A DNA stretch of 64,000 bases from Inia geoffrensis (GCA_036417435.1 CM070910.1:15255501-15319500); one strand, 5' to 3'; shown: positions 1-11,690, counted from the stretch's first letter. The notes: generated from the sequence alone by a model not told the origin. Numbers and translations are program-made.

Positions 1-417
1 GACTGAGTAGTAAGATCACCAAATACCATGTCTCAGCAAGCATCTGTCTTCCACAGAAACAAAGTGGAATGTTTATTCCCATCCCACTCAAATCACATCT
101 GATCAGCATTTATAACGGACCACATTACATCCTGTGTGATGCAACTTACATGAGCACCTACCTCCTGACCTCCGGAAGCTATCCACACCAAAAGGAGACA
201 GACTCAAACAGAGTGGTACCTAACCTGTAATCCTGAAGCAGCAAAATGACCAGATAAAGGGGGAAATGACAACATTTCCACATGAGCTTTCTCCTCCCTC
301 CCCTAAGCCCGAGTGGGACTTCTGTGACAAGAAATGCAGCTGGTCACCTGTGTACAATTGTCTTCTAAATTAAAAGACATCCTAAAATAGCAAGACAGAA
401 CCACATTCTCAGCTTAC

Positions 418-502
418 CTGAATTATAGCGAGAACCGGCTTAAAGGCAGGGTTTTTTCCTTGCAATAAACTCAGAACTTCTTTCGAATTCTGAATGACTT
501 CT
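418..502 (-). CDS. MTHFD1L: MTHFD1L exon 2 (85 nt)
   Basis: The exon is bounded by a gcag acceptor before position 502 and a gtaagc donor below 418. It starts with one base that completes the Arg codon split from exon 1, then encodes 28 residues beginning EVIQNSKEVLSLLQ and ending PVLAIIQ, which closes at phase 0. This matches the known N-terminal region of MTHFD1L, the start of the dehydrogenase/cyclohydrolase-like domain. From memory the human protein has Glu where this copy has Gly after SLLQ, a conservative-looking species difference that was not checked by alignment. Confidence 0.93.
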
Positions 503-685
503 CTGCATTGCGGAAGAAAAACAACATAGTCAGGTCTAGGTTAATGACTAGAAAGGATGGATACAACACATTTTCTTAGAAGGTTTTCTACTCTAAAGGA
601 AACTAATTAGCACAAGGACAGGCTCCTCTAAGTGTGGAAAGGGTGGAGGTAGGGGGAGGAGAACAATCAAGAAATATCTGGCGTA

Positions 686-1065
686 GGGCTTCCCCCGGGG
701 CACAGTGGTTAAGAATCCGCCTGCCAATGCACGGGTCACGGGTTCGAGCCCTGGTCTGGGAAGATCCCACATGCAGCGGAGCAACTAAGCCTGTGCGCCA
801 CAACTACTGAGCCTGCGCTCTAGAGCCCGTGAGCCACAGCTTCTGAGCCCATGTGCCACAACTACTGAGCCCACGTGCCTAGAGCCTGTGCTCTGCAACA
901 AGAGAAGCCACCACAATGAGAAGCCCGCACGCCGCAACTAAGAGTAGCCCCTGCTCACTGCAACTAGAGAAAGCCTGTGCGCTGCAACTAGAGAAAGCCT
1001 GTGCGCAACTAAGACCCAACGCAGCCAAAAATAAATAAATAAATAAATGTATTAAAAAAAAAAAA
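686..1065 (+). repeat. CHR-family tRNA-derived SINE, long type
   Basis: The head reads like a tRNA, with an A-box-like cacagtggttaagaatcc and a B box ggttcgagccc. A GC-rich body with repeated ccacaactactgagcc units follows, then an (aaat)n tail. This is the roughly 340-bp form of the cetacean CHR SINE. The body carries a small internal duplication, agagaaagcctgtgcg, near 966-1,011. It lies antisense in MTHFD1L intron 1. Confidence 0.9.
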
Positions 1066-1066
1066 T

Positions 1067-1432
1067 GTTGGCTCTTACAAATGAACTTATTTACAAAACA
1101 GAAACAGACCCACAGACATAGAAAACAATCTTATGGTTACCAAAGGGGGGGGGGGAGGGATAAATTAGGAGTTTGGGATTAACAGATACACATTACTATA
1201 TATAAAATAGACAAACAGCAAGGACCTACTATATAGCACAGGGAACTGTATTCAGTACCTTGTAACAGCCTATAATGGAAAAGAATCTGAAAAAGATATA
1301 TCTATATACATATAGACATTTATGTATAACTGAATCACTTTGCTGTATACCTGGAACACAACATTGTAAATCAACTATATTTCAATAAAAATTTTTAATT
1401 AAAAAATATGAAATAAAAAACTAAAAAAAGAA
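1067..1432 (+). mobile_element. 5'-truncated L1, 3' end only
   Basis: The segment ends ctgaatcactttgctgtata followed by acaacattgtaaatcaacta and an A-rich tail, the typical cetartiodactyl L1 3' terminus. It is flanked by matching gttggctctt sequences near 1,067 and 1,433, a target-site duplication that defines the insertion. An interrupted G run occurs at 1,146-1,155. No ORF remains. Confidence 0.85.
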
Positions 1433-3104
1433 AGTTGGCTCTTTTTCCTCTCACAATAATAGACAAAAGGTTTAGCCAAGGCAGTACCCAAGCTTCAGTG
1501 CTTAAGGCCACCTTTAAGTATCATCTCTTGCCTCCATCAGGGTCTTGCATGCACAACAGCTTTCAAAAAATGCAAGGGGAACTTCCAGCCAGATCCCATC
1601 AGCAATAAATGGCCATGAGCAAAGGGACTAGGCAAAATGGCCAGGGGCAAAACTCCTCCCAGTTTTAGAGAAGAATTTGACGAATGTAACTGGCAGGCAC
1701 TGCTCTTGTAGGTGGATGAGGAGAGAAGGGTGCTCAGAAAACGTTTAAAGGCTTCAAAACTCAACCAGGATGAGCCTTCCCACAGTCAGCTGGACTAGAA
1801 GACACAGAGTACATGGGCATGCAGCTGTCTACAACCCAGGAAGGTTTTGGTTTGTTTTTAAACACTTGGGATAAAGCAACTTGATTCCCAGTGAAACAAT
1901 TGTATTGCTGTGTTGATAAACCAGACTGTATGTGAAAGTTCACAAATCACCTTATAAATGAGCAAGAATCTTCTGTCCAACAACGTGTGGCTGAGGACCA
2001 CATGCCGTATGCAGATTCTCTGCCTTTCCTGGCTGCGAATTTGGGCCATACTGGGTCCTCATTTCTGGCTAGTGTGGGAAGGCACTGGAGTGCGGGTCCC
2101 AAGGGGTTCTTGGCAATGTGTATATGGGTCATCTGGAAAGCTTGGTAAAGAGAAAGGCTTTGTGACTCAGCCCAGAAAGTCGGACTCCTGAAGTCTGTGT
2201 GGGGCCTGGGAATGTGTGTTTTCAACAAGGAGTCTGGGTGGCCCCGAAGCACTCAGTGGAAACAGCCGAGGACCAGTGCTCAGGCCTCTGGTTGACTGGC
2301 GTGGGCAATTCACTGAGCCACTAAGGAACCCATTTCCTCATCTGTAGAGCAGGTGTACTACAAGGACTCTACCTTTGTTCTTATAATTGTACAGTGTTCT
2401 GTGCCTCAAAGCTCCGCTTGAACTCTAAAAACACTCCTTCTAGAAGGAATTTTCCCAGAAACACTTGTAGCACCTGCCCCTCAATAAACTGAAGGGCACG
2501 CGACCGTACAAGCTGACACCTGTCACCAACTCTGCTCATAACGTTGGCTAATTCCCCCACAACTTGTCACACGTGTAACGTTTCCTTCTTCGGGGTTATT
2601 CCTTATTCTTCCATTATTCTTACAGTACCAAGCAAAGCAAGGAAGGAGTTACCAGGCTCAGGAAGTCTAGAAAGTGACATAGATGTTTCTCATCAGAGAT
2701 TTTTCTGTCCTGGGTGAGAAAAGTTGCCTCCTCAACTTTTAGTTGGAAGGCGACTTCTGCATCCTATACTGTCTTTGGACCCTTACCCTGAAACCAAATC
2801 TCCCTAAAACCTCTTACCCAGTTTATGATTACTCTCTCTATCCAAAACTTTATTCCTTTTCTTGTCCCCTTATTCCTGTGCTAAATGAGCAATAATCAAC
2901 CAGCGTCGGATGACTAAAATTGCTGTTGTTGGTAACATCGTTAATATACTAAAATTGCTATCACAGATATCTTCACTAACTACAAACTCAAGCTGTTTCT
3001 CCAGGGCAAAATGAGCTAACAACAGACCTCTGGCCAAGGACCACCCGGCTAGAGAGGCATAAACCAGAGACATCTTAACTGCCGAAACCACAATTAAGAA
3101 ATGT

Positions 3105-3213
3105 TGGACTTCCCTGGTGGTCCCCGCTCCCAACGCAGGGGGCACCAGGTTCGATCCCTGGTCGGGGAAGATCCCACATGCCCCGTGGCTCGGCAAACAA
3201 ACAAAAGAACACC
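3105..3213 (+). repeat. CHR-type SINE fragment, short
   Basis: It starts ggacttccctggtgg and contains ggttcgatccctggtcgggg aagatcccacatgcc, then ends in a poor A-rich tail (aaacaaacaaaag). It represents little more than the tRNA-like head and is diverged and slightly deleted after the A box. It lies antisense in MTHFD1L intron 1. Confidence 0.8.
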
Positions 3214-3749
3214 AAAACCTCTACCTCAAAGACCAAGTTGGAGTGGAGTGGATCTGAGGCGTCCCTTACTCCCCTGCTTGGTACCCTGCAACAAACACTG
3301 TACCTGCCTACGTCACAACCCGGTGTCAGTAGACTGGGTGTGCTGCACAACTGGCGAGGATACCCCAGTTCGGTTTGGTAACAACCCCTTAAGATGAGCT
3401 CAGCTGTACACTGCTTAAAACCTAATGACCGGAAGAGACCTAACCGCGACGTCCGGAGAGAAGACAAGGTAAACTAGAGTCCTTGGAGTCATGGGCCACA
3501 TCATGAAGCGCCTTGGAAACAGAGGGAGTAAAAAAGTAAATTCATTTTCAGAATGAAGGCTAGAAGGAAAACAGAAGAGGATGTCAGCGGATGGACGTGA
3601 AAAGCTCGCTCCATAACATGGCATCCTGGAACTAGGAATTCTACTTAGGGAAGGGAAGGGAAGGGCTTTCCCGCGACCCCCAGGCATGTCCGGAGCGCTT
3701 CACTCAGACAAGGCTACTTCGCCTCGCTCCCACCGAAGGGCTAGGAGAA

Positions 3750-5150
3750 GCGGCTAGGGTGTGTGTGAGGATCAAGGGGGGTGGATACGGGGGTGGAGGG
3801 GGACCCGCGAACGTCGCCGGTGAGGACAGCGGAAGGCCGGCCCGGGGCTCCCAGGCAGAGATCGCCTCTCGCTCGGGAGAGAACTTTGGAAATAAGGCTG
3901 AGCTGGGGATTCCGTGCCCACGGTGCAGCGACGCTGGGAACGAGACAGCCCGGACTTCTCCGGCCGCCCTCCGCGCATCACTGGGTGGGCCGGGCCGCAG
4001 CCCTCCCACGCGCAGGAGGCTGCGGCGTTTTGGGAGCGCAGACCTCACCGCACTGCACGCCGCCCGCGGCCAGCGTCCCGAAGGCGGAGCCTCTGCGCGG
4101 ACTGGCGCCGGTCGCTGGGCCCGGGTCGCCCCCGCCGCAGCCCCGCAGGCCCGCAGCGCCCTGGCCCCCACCCCGGATCCGACCAGCAGGCGGGCGGCCA
4201 GGCTGGCGGGGCGGGAACGGGCGCCCCGCCCCCTCGGGGCTCCAGCCCTCGCCGCGCCGCCCCTTCCCTGCCCAGGCCGCGCCCGGCATCAGAGCAGGCG
4301 GCGGGAGGTGCACGTGGAGCGAGGCGCGCGGCCTGAGCTGCGCAGCAGCGGCCGCGGATGCCCACGCCCTCCCGACCCCCGCCCCTCCGACCTGGGCCGG
4401 CCCCAAAAGTCTCCGTCCTCCGGCGCGGCCAGCCCGCCCTCCCGGTGCCCGCGCTGCCCCCCACCAGCTGCCGTCACCCCTAAAAGTTGGCACCAAACAC
4501 TCGCGACCCCGTGCTCAGCTAAGCCCCCACGGAGGCCCCCGGGGCCCGGCCGAGACTCGAGAGCTCCGGCCGCCCCACCTCCTGGGTCTCCCCCGGCCGC
4601 CGGGGACTTGGGCGGCGGCGAGCGCCGGACACTCACCGGACGATCGAGTCCCGCGCTGGGGGCGCCCGGCTGCCCGGGCCCCGGCTGCTCCCGGCCTGGG
4701 TGTCCCGCAGCCGCCGCTGCCCGAGCAGGCCCTCCCCGCCGCCACATCCGCCGCCCCCGCCGCTGCTGGCGAGACAAAGCTCTCGGAGGCGGCGCGGCGG
4801 GGCGGGGGGCTGCAGGCGGCCGAGCTGGCGCAGGACGAGCGGCAGGCGCGCGCTCATGGCGAGGCGCGGGCGGCGCAGCGGGGACGCGGCGAGGCGGCGG
4901 AAGCGGGAGGCCGAGGGTTCTCCCGCGACGCGGAGACGCGGCGGCTGAGCTCAGAGACGCAGCGGCTCACATCCCTCCTGGGGGTGGCGGGGCGGGCGCT
5001 AGGCGGGAGAACCGGACCCGGCCGGTAACGGGCCTGCGGCAGGAAGGTCCTGGCTATTCTTCCTCAGTGGAGAGGAGCCCCTAGGGGGCACTGCGCTCAG
5101 TGGCCGTGACGTTGGGAAGGTGGGGGTCTGTGGGGCGCGGGGCTGCTGTT
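3750..5150. promoter_or_regulatory. MTHFD1L: CpG-island promoter and 5' UTR of MTHFD1L
   Basis: This stretch is extremely GC-rich and dense in CpG, unlike the AT-rich flanks, and it surrounds the first coding exon. GC-box (Sp1-type) sequences such as ggggcggg occur near 4,799-4,808 and 4,986-4,996, and a CRE-like tgacgtt lies at about 5,107-5,113. No clear TATA box is seen, as is usual for CpG-island promoters. The transcription start probably lies between 4,860 and 5,050 on the minus strand; the exact site cannot be read from sequence. Long open frames here are a by-product of low stop-codon frequency. Confidence 0.85.
4637..4857 (-). CDS. MTHFD1L: MTHFD1L exon 1: initiator Met and mitochondrial transit peptide
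   Basis: The ATG at 4857-4855 has G at -3 (gccATGA) and opens a frame starting MSARLPLVLRQLGRL and ending APPARDSIV plus two bases of an Arg codon. A gtgagt donor follows directly (4636-4631). The peptide is rich in Arg, Leu, Pro and Ala with almost no acidic residues at its start, as expected for a mitochondrial presequence. It also carries the Gly-rich run (SSGGGGGCGGG) that I recall from human MTHFD1L, followed by EGLLGQRR. The run is coded by GGC/GGG repeats and is likely to vary in length between species. The frame continues to exon 2 without a break. Confidence 0.94.
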
Positions 5151-6462
5151 CGAGTTGCCTGGACGTCAGGGACGGGCACTTTCTGGCACTTGCACACACA
5201 GACTCGAAATTTGGCTAGGGTTAAAAATCAGAGGAGGGTGGGGGGTGAGCATGGGGCTCCCTTCCTGCCCTGAGACAGTACCTTCTTGCTCCGCCTAGGA
5301 TGCCAATAACATCCTGCCCTCGGGTGGCAGTTTGCTTCCTGGAAGGGCAATTGGTTTAGGGTTTGCTTATGGCTGGGGGCAGGGGAAATAGAGGGATTGG
5401 AGGTTAGAGATGATAGGTACAGGGTTGTTTTCTGAGGTGATGAAAATGAAATGCTTAACTGTTTATGGAAGAGCATCAGAGAAAACACCAGAGGATCTGA
5501 TGCTGGAGCTGAGTGTGTTTTTCAAATATATATACTATTTATTTATAATGTATATAGAGAAAAGCATAAAGTAAATAATAAAATCACCCACAATACTATT
5601 GCCAAGTCATAACGTTAATTTTGATCTCTTAATTTTATTTTAACTTGTTTTACAAGATTGTGACCATATTATATATATATATGTCTCTTCTTCACTTGCT
5701 ATATCTGTTTTCATGAAATTGGGAAGGGATAGTACTCGAAATCATGACTTATAGTGGCTACATATTATAACCTAATCTATATTGTGAATAGACCATAATT
5801 TATTTTACCTTTTCCTGATGTTGTTTGTATTGTTTCCAGTTTTGGTGTGAGAAATAACATTCTTTCATTCGCTTGTTCAGTAGCTGTGTGTTGAAGGCTT
5901 TCTATGTGCTGGGGGAGGAATAGGAAGGTCAGTTGGGGCCACACCTGTGGTGGCAATATTTACCTGTAACCTTTTGCAGAAGCAGTTCTCAGAAAATTTA
6001 TAACTGCTAAAAATGTTAAGTGGAGAAGAAATAGCACAGGGAAGTGGAGAATAAACATCAAAGCCACAACTTCATATAAAAAGGCAACCCTTCCGATCAT
6101 ACTGAATTGCGCGGAAACGTGGCATTTTTGTGAATTGCATGGCTCAGCATGGCACAGCAGGCCCCAAAGAAGACTTCCCAACACTTCGTGAACTATTCTG
6201 TATGGAAGAAAGTTTTGAATAGAAAAGATCAAGTTTAAAACTGTACACCTAAGCTAAATTGATTGGGAAGGGTGAGCCACCAAAACTAATTTGTTACTGG
6301 AATCCATAATACGGAAATGACTCAGGTCATATAGATGTGCTACAGAGCCATCTTGAAGAAGGCACTTTGGAGGCTGTTTTCAGTCATCACCAAAAGCTTA
6401 TGGCAATCCACACCTTTAAAGCAATACTCTCTTTTAATTAGATCTCACATTAAAGTATAATA

Positions 6463-6585
6463 GGGAATTCCCTGGCGGTCCAGTGGTTAGGAATTGGCGC
6501 TTTCACTGCCGAGGTGGAGTCTGGGTTCAATCCCTGGTTGGGGAACTAAGATCCCCGCAAGCTGCACAACAGGGCCAAAAAAAAA
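6463..6585 (+). repeat. CHR-type SINE, short head-only form
   Basis: It begins gggaattccctggcggtcca, has a B-box ggttcaatccctgg, continues gggaactaagatccccgcaa and ends in a poly(A) of nine bases. The length of about 120 bp is that of the head-only CHR subtype. Confidence 0.82.
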
Positions 6586-7529
6586 GTACAGTAAAGTTCA
6601 CCTAGAAGCCATGAGGATTTTTTGTTTTCTGTTTTTGTTAACTGAATTAACATACTTTCTAATCTTAAAAAATTTTAGGTGTTGACACTGATGGTCAACA
6701 ATGGTCTGTCCCATTATGATATGATTAACTGCGATCTTATATGTAATTTTAAGAAATCAGTTTAAGGTGTAGGACAGCAAATGCCTGTGCTGATCAAGCC
6801 AGTTAAAGTATTTTACTCATCCTATTCAGGTCCTCACGTGGATGACCATGGAGGCCTCTGTCCTCTGCTCACCTTCAACTCCCTCCTGGGCCCCACCCTG
6901 AAGTCATTCCAGATGAGAGCTATTTGGGTTCTTACACACTCATAATACACACTTGTAGGAGAGGATAGGAAGGGGAGAAAGATTTATGGAAGAAAACTTC
7001 AGGATCTTTCATATTCCCAGGTTTGTTTCATGGGGAAGTGTCAAGATCTCATTTGGAGATAGATATGTCTGAATCTGTTTATCCCAAAGTCAAATATATA
7101 TTGGTTTACTTAGGAAAAGTCAACTACCCTGGGAGGAAAGGGCTCTATTGTGTTGAAGCCCTTAAAAATGCATTAACTCACATTCTTTCCCTAGTGGATA
7201 TAAATAATTTCAGTGCACTTTGAGATGACATGTGGACATAGGTCAAAGAAAGTTTGTTTCCAGAATAAGGAATATATATATCTGAAGTTAATATGATGCT
7301 TATAGGTATATAGAGAGAGTGAGAGTGCATTTGCTCTATACTAGCCTCTGTGCCAGGCATGTGGTGAAGGAATCAACTTTGAACAAGACAGACACAAGCT
7401 CGGGGTGTCAGGGTGTCAGAGTTTACTGTGCAGAACTGTATAGTAGAACACAGGCATGTTGACGGAAAGCTATAAAGCCTAAAGGTTCAGAGAGTTGTAA
7501 GTGTTAAGAAACACCTTCCTAGATCTGGA

Positions 7530-7860
7530 GAGTCACCAGAAGCTTCCAACAGATCAGTTGGAACCTAAACGATGATCATGTTGACCTTTTCTGACGTCAA
7601 TCAACTAAAGCTTGGACTCTGTTGACCTTTGCCCCAATTCTATGCTGAACTCTCTTGCTCAAGCCCCTTCACGAGTATGCATGTACCCTTAGCTTCACAA
7701 CTTCCCCAACTTTGCTGTTAGGGGAGACACTGCTTTGCCTAAGATCCCTGGTGTTCTCCTTACTTGTTGCAAGTAATAAATCCTTCTCAGGACCTTTGGC
7801 ATGGTTGTGTCTTTTAGCTTGACACCCACCAAGAGGGGAACCCAATTTGGGGGTAACAAT
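7530..7860 (+). mobile_element. Probable endogenous-retrovirus LTR fragment
   Basis: The segment has a promoter/U3-like portion rich in ctct and ttgacc, an AATAAA at about 7,776 and a following tctttt/acacccaccaagaggggaac motif, ending in gggggtaacaa. This layout resembles the R-U5 end of a mammalian class I LTR. I cannot name the family, and no recognisable viral gene follows it. Boundaries are approximate. Confidence 0.45.
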
Positions 7861-9622
7861 GTGATTGTTCTGAGACACTCTCAATGGGTTTCCTGCATTT
7901 TGCATCTCTTCCTGTCTTGTACCGATGGGTCTTGTTCTGGGCTAGTGTTGAAAGGATGTTTGCATAGCAAACGACCTTGGAAAATAGTGTTTCCCGCCAG
8001 GGCAGAGGGCAGATATGTTTGCTGCCCACAGTGTAAAGACAGTGCCTCCCTCCAGGGTCAAAGATTGGGCAGGTTTGCCAGTAGCTCTTTAAGATAAAAG
8101 ATTCCTAAATCCAGTATTCCTCAGCTGTGAAACCAACCCACTGTGTGTGTGTAGCACATACTTGGGATGCTCTGCAGGCCCCTGGGGGCCTGGAGAAGCA
8201 AGGGAAACCAATGCTTTCATGCTGCCTATCCTGCCGGGAGTGATCATGACCTCCGATACAGAGGCAAGCTACCTTGTTAGCGTGCAAGCTGAGTAAAATC
8301 CCAGATCCTCCACAGTTCTTAATACTGATTTTTTGAGCTGAGTGTTGAGGACCTGTCAGGTTTTCTCCTGGATGGTAGTCGGAGGGTCACGCAGGCAAAG
8401 GGAGCAGCTCCTATAAAGGCAGAGACAGATTTGGAGGACGTTGTAGTAGATTGGATTCTGTTTGTGTTTAGAAATATTATGCTGGCTAAGATTTGGGAGG
8501 ATGGAGGTGCACAAGTCTGAAAATGGGGAAAACTGGCAAGACAAACAGGTAGGAAGCTAGCGCGACAACATCATCTCTTATGTTCGGGGCTTCAGGTAGT
8601 TGAGGCTTCAGGCTAATGTTTACCATTGAAAGAGAACTGGGAGTCCTTACAACTGATAAGGACTTTGCTGTTTTTACTTCTCTTGCCAAATAACAGTTTG
8701 TTCTTTTGTTCCCTTGAGATCATTAAGTACTGAGACCTGTTCAAGGAAAGCGTTTTGGCCTGGCTGAGCTCCCAAAATGGCTTCCTCGCCTGTTTCTTTC
8801 TCCAGGGATCGGCTACCCTATTGGCTTACAGGATGATTTTCACCTTTAAATTCCATCCTCAGATCTCGGAGTCATCTCATCAGAAGCCGGCCCCAAACAG
8901 GCTAGATCTAATTTTTTGTTTTAAAAGGTGGAAATCTGGATTTTCATGTTAAACCTTTTTAAAACTGTATAAACCAGGTTCAGACTCTGGGCCACCAGTT
9001 TACAGCCTCTGATTTAACTAGTCTGTACAAGAAGGAACCTGCTTACCCATGGTCTTGTGATGCTTGTATGGAGAGCCATACCTTGCCATACAAACAATAG
9101 AATATTTGGGGGCTTGTGTTTGCCCCGTAGAGCGGATGATTTACTTACTATCCAAGCCCTGTTCTTTTACGTTTGAGCTGAATAAACATGGTTTTAGAAC
9201 TAATGAAGTGGAACTGCTTGCTTCTCTTCCTTTCCTATTGTATGATGCATTGTGAATAAGCTATTGTCTGGAAAATCAAGCTTTGTTCTTTTTCATAGAT
9301 ACACAAAGTGGGCTTTGCCTGTGGGCTTGCACCACCAGAGTAAAGTAGGCAAGTTTGTCTTTTGGCACCAAAAAAACCTCAGCATTCTGCGCCCTTCCCC
9401 TCTACCTCACCTGACTTTAATCCCACAGCTGCAAGTCAGACTACTCTATGATCTCACACCATCAAAACCAGTTACCTGGAAAGGCCCTTGGTCCAAGGGG
9501 AATTTCAGAGAAGGGTATGATAATCCCAGGCTAAATTCAATATTTGAAAAGTAATCAAAAGATACAGAAAATGGTCAGTCACAGGCCACTGAAACATGGT
9601 ATATCATCACTACCCTGAACCA

Positions 9623-9758
9623 TTTTTTTTTTTTTTTTTTTTTTGGCCATGCTGCTCAGCTTGTGGGATTTTAGCTTTCTGACCAGGCATTGAACCTGTG
9701 CACCCTGCAGTGGAAGCTCTGAGTCCACTGGTCTAACCACTGGCCCGCCAGGGAATTC
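9623..9758 (-). repeat. CHR-type SINE, short head-only form
   Basis: On the minus strand it starts gaattccctggcgggcca and ends in a poly(A) of about 21 bases (the T run at 9,623). A 16-base target duplication, taccctgaaccatttt, is visible on both sides, so the insertion is complete. It sits about 110 bases past the PLEKHG1 polyadenylation site. Confidence 0.88.
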
Positions 9759-9886
9759 TACCCTGAACCATTTTCTGCACAGCTCATGAGGCAAAGTATT
9801 ATAACTGAGTATAGTTCAGAAAAATCTTGATCTTTCTAGAATTAACACATTAATTCACACTGTATTTTACTTTGTACTTTACAAAC

Positions 9887-9892
9887 TTTATT
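9887..9892 (-). terminator. PLEKHG1: Distal poly(A) signal AATAAA of PLEKHG1
   Basis: On the minus strand this reads ttAATAAAgtttg, with GU-rich sequence about 40-60 bases downstream. It is the last canonical signal before unrelated intergenic DNA with a SINE. Confidence 0.65.
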
Positions 9893-10816
9893 AAATAATG
9901 AGCATTACTAACTTTCATTATCATATATACAGTATTTAAACTATGTTTTCCTAGATGCATGGTTTTTTGTTTGTTTGTTTTTCTGGGGGTTTTTTTTGCA
10001 CAAAGAATAGAGTAGGTGAAAAGTGAACTTATAAAAAAAAAATTGAACCTTCAGTACAGAGACCTAGTAAGAAGTTGACATCCACATTTAAGTACATATA
10101 ACTCTTTCCCCCCAATTATATACATCCCTACCCCACCTCCCGAAGAAACGATTTTAAACAAAAGCACGCATTGAATAACTTTGAGGGAAAATACGAACTT
10201 GATTTTATATATACACACACCGATCTCAAAATCTGTATCCTGGCTGACAGAACGGATGTACAGAACTGCAGATTTGTCCTAGAACCTAAAGACAACCATA
10301 CAGACATTTTATACAGTAGGACAGCAGCCTCCGTGCAGCAGGGTGTGTTCCTATCAGTGACATCAAAGTCGTGCAACAGGACATCGGTGTGGAGAATTAA
10401 TAATTTCTGAGAGTAAGGCACCACAGCAACGTCGATAATACAGAATTTGGGTCTTACAAACCAAAAAGAGAAGTGGGAAACTGCATTCCCGGGACAAGAA
10501 AAGTCGGGTAACTTTGTTTTGTAAACGCCCTTACAAATACCTCTAGCAAGTCTGAGAATCTATACTCGGTTACGGAGCTTCTCTTTTCTGATACTGCTTA
10601 TTCTTGAAAACTCATATCATGTTTAAAGACGGGCAATGAAAGCAGGAATGGTTCCAGAACAATGGTCGTCAACATGGACTTGGTTTTCTAAGCTACAAGA
10701 AGAAAGTACAGTGTGGAGAAAGGAGAGGCTTAGGTTATTTTTTGTTACTTAAAAGGAAAACGAATGCCTTAGGTACCTGTGTATAAAATAAGGATGGTCA
10801 CAGTTTATGTTTTTTC

Positions 10817-11023
10817 TTTTTTTTTTTTTTTGCGGTATGCGGGCCTCTCACTGCCGTGGCTTCTCCCATTGCGGAGCACAGGCTCCGGACGCGCAGGTTC
10901 AGCGGCCACGGCTCACGGGCCCAGCCGCTCCGCGGCACGTGGGATCTCCCGGGACCGGGGCACGAACCCGCGTCCCCTGCATCGGCAGGCGGACTCTCAA
11001 CCACTGCGCCACCAGGGAAGCCC
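10817..11023 (-). repeat. CHR SINE (about 200-bp form) inside the PLEKHG1 3' UTR
   Basis: Read on the minus strand it starts gggcttccctggtggcgcag, has a B box gggttcgtgcccc, a gctgggcccgtgagcc body and a poly(A) tail. The flanks share tttatgttttt (near 10,804 and 11,028), a target duplication. It has the same orientation as the gene, so the mature mRNA should contain it in sense, A tail included. Confidence 0.9.
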
Positions 11024-11690
11024 ACATTTTATGTTTTTAAGAAAAAGAGGCATAGCACTTAGAGAGAGAAAAAGAATTATGGTAGATGTCACCGATTCAA
11101 ATCAATATCATTGCTTATCTTTAAATGAAAAGCCCAGATCCCCTTTCCCTACACAGGTTATCATACCTTTTAAGATGAAAACTGAGAGGGTGGGGAAGAG
11201 GCCACAGAACGTAAAACGGCTTAAAGTGAGAATGCGAAAGCCACTGTTTGAGAAAACCTACTTGTTACATTGATTGGAGTCTTCAATAAAATATTTTTAT
11301 AAAGTGGCAATAAATCTGCCTTCATTTTTCTCTTTAGCTTCTTTAATTTTGTGTTTTACTCACAAGGTCTTGCTTTTGTTTTTGTTTCATTCCATAAAGA
11401 CTTGTATTAGTACATAGTATCACAGTGAACCACTATTTAAAGACCATAATGACAACTTAAACCATGTGATTAGTCAGCATTTAGTAACCAAAGATTCTGC
11501 TCTTCTATATGCCCCCAAACAATGAGGAAAGACCCCCATATTATGTCTGCATTAGAAAATAAATTTCACCACAATCAATAAAATCCTCAAGGCTGGGACC
11601 AGGTCATTTGGCTGAGTATAAAATTCATGAAAGGACATCTGAAAAACTGCTCTGGGAAGAGTAGCTTTAAAGCGCTTTGTTTTATTTTAG

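Larger units (their letters stand above)
503..4636 (-). other. MTHFD1L: MTHFD1L intron 1 (4.1 kb)
   Basis: The intron begins with gtgagt just below 4637 and ends with the AG at 504-503. It contains one full-length CHR SINE, one 5'-truncated L1 3' end and one CHR SINE fragment, each listed separately. The part next to exon 1 (about 3,750-4,636) is CpG island. In the remainder (about 1,440-3,100 and 3,215-3,700) I recognise no gene or repeat family. Confidence 0.85.
1..4857 (-). other. MTHFD1L: MTHFD1L gene, 5' part (exons 1-2; continues past left edge)
   Basis: Two coding exons on the minus strand join in frame (CG|A codon) to give the N-terminus of MTHFD1L, the mitochondrial monofunctional C1-tetrahydrofolate synthase. 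In the known family the large C-terminal domain is a 10-formyl-THF synthetase that releases formate for export to the cytosol, while the N-terminal dehydrogenase/cyclohydrolase-like domain is degenerate. Only the transit peptide and the start of that N-terminal domain are here. Bases 1-417 are the start of intron 2; I see no further exon in them. The transcript runs away from the PLEKHG1 3' end, on the same strand. Confidence 0.93.
5150..9868. other. Intergenic region between MTHFD1L promoter and PLEKHG1 3' end
   Basis: I see no gene in this 4.7 kb. It contains two short CHR SINEs, at 6463-6585 (+) and 9623-9758 (-), and a probable LTR fragment near 7,530-7,860. Small AT-rich microsatellite patches occur near 5,520-5,690. 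The stretches 5,690-6,460, 6,590-7,500 and 7,870-9,600 have only short open frames with no recognisable protein; part of 8,700-9,250 may be an old LTR, but I cannot assign a family. Confidence 0.7.

Noticed and set aside
3759..5084. Long open frames of 441 and 415 codons on the plus strand and several over 130 codons on both strands.
   Set aside because: They lie in the CpG island, where GC-rich sequence has few stop codons. Composition is Arg/Pro/Gly/Ala-rich in every frame and no family is recognisable. Only the minus-strand frame with ATG at 4857 and a donor at 4636 matches a known protein.
7023..7223. Plus-strand 66-codon frame in the intergenic region.
   Set aside because: It has no recognisable family, no splice context and AT-rich composition; a frame of this length is expected by chance.
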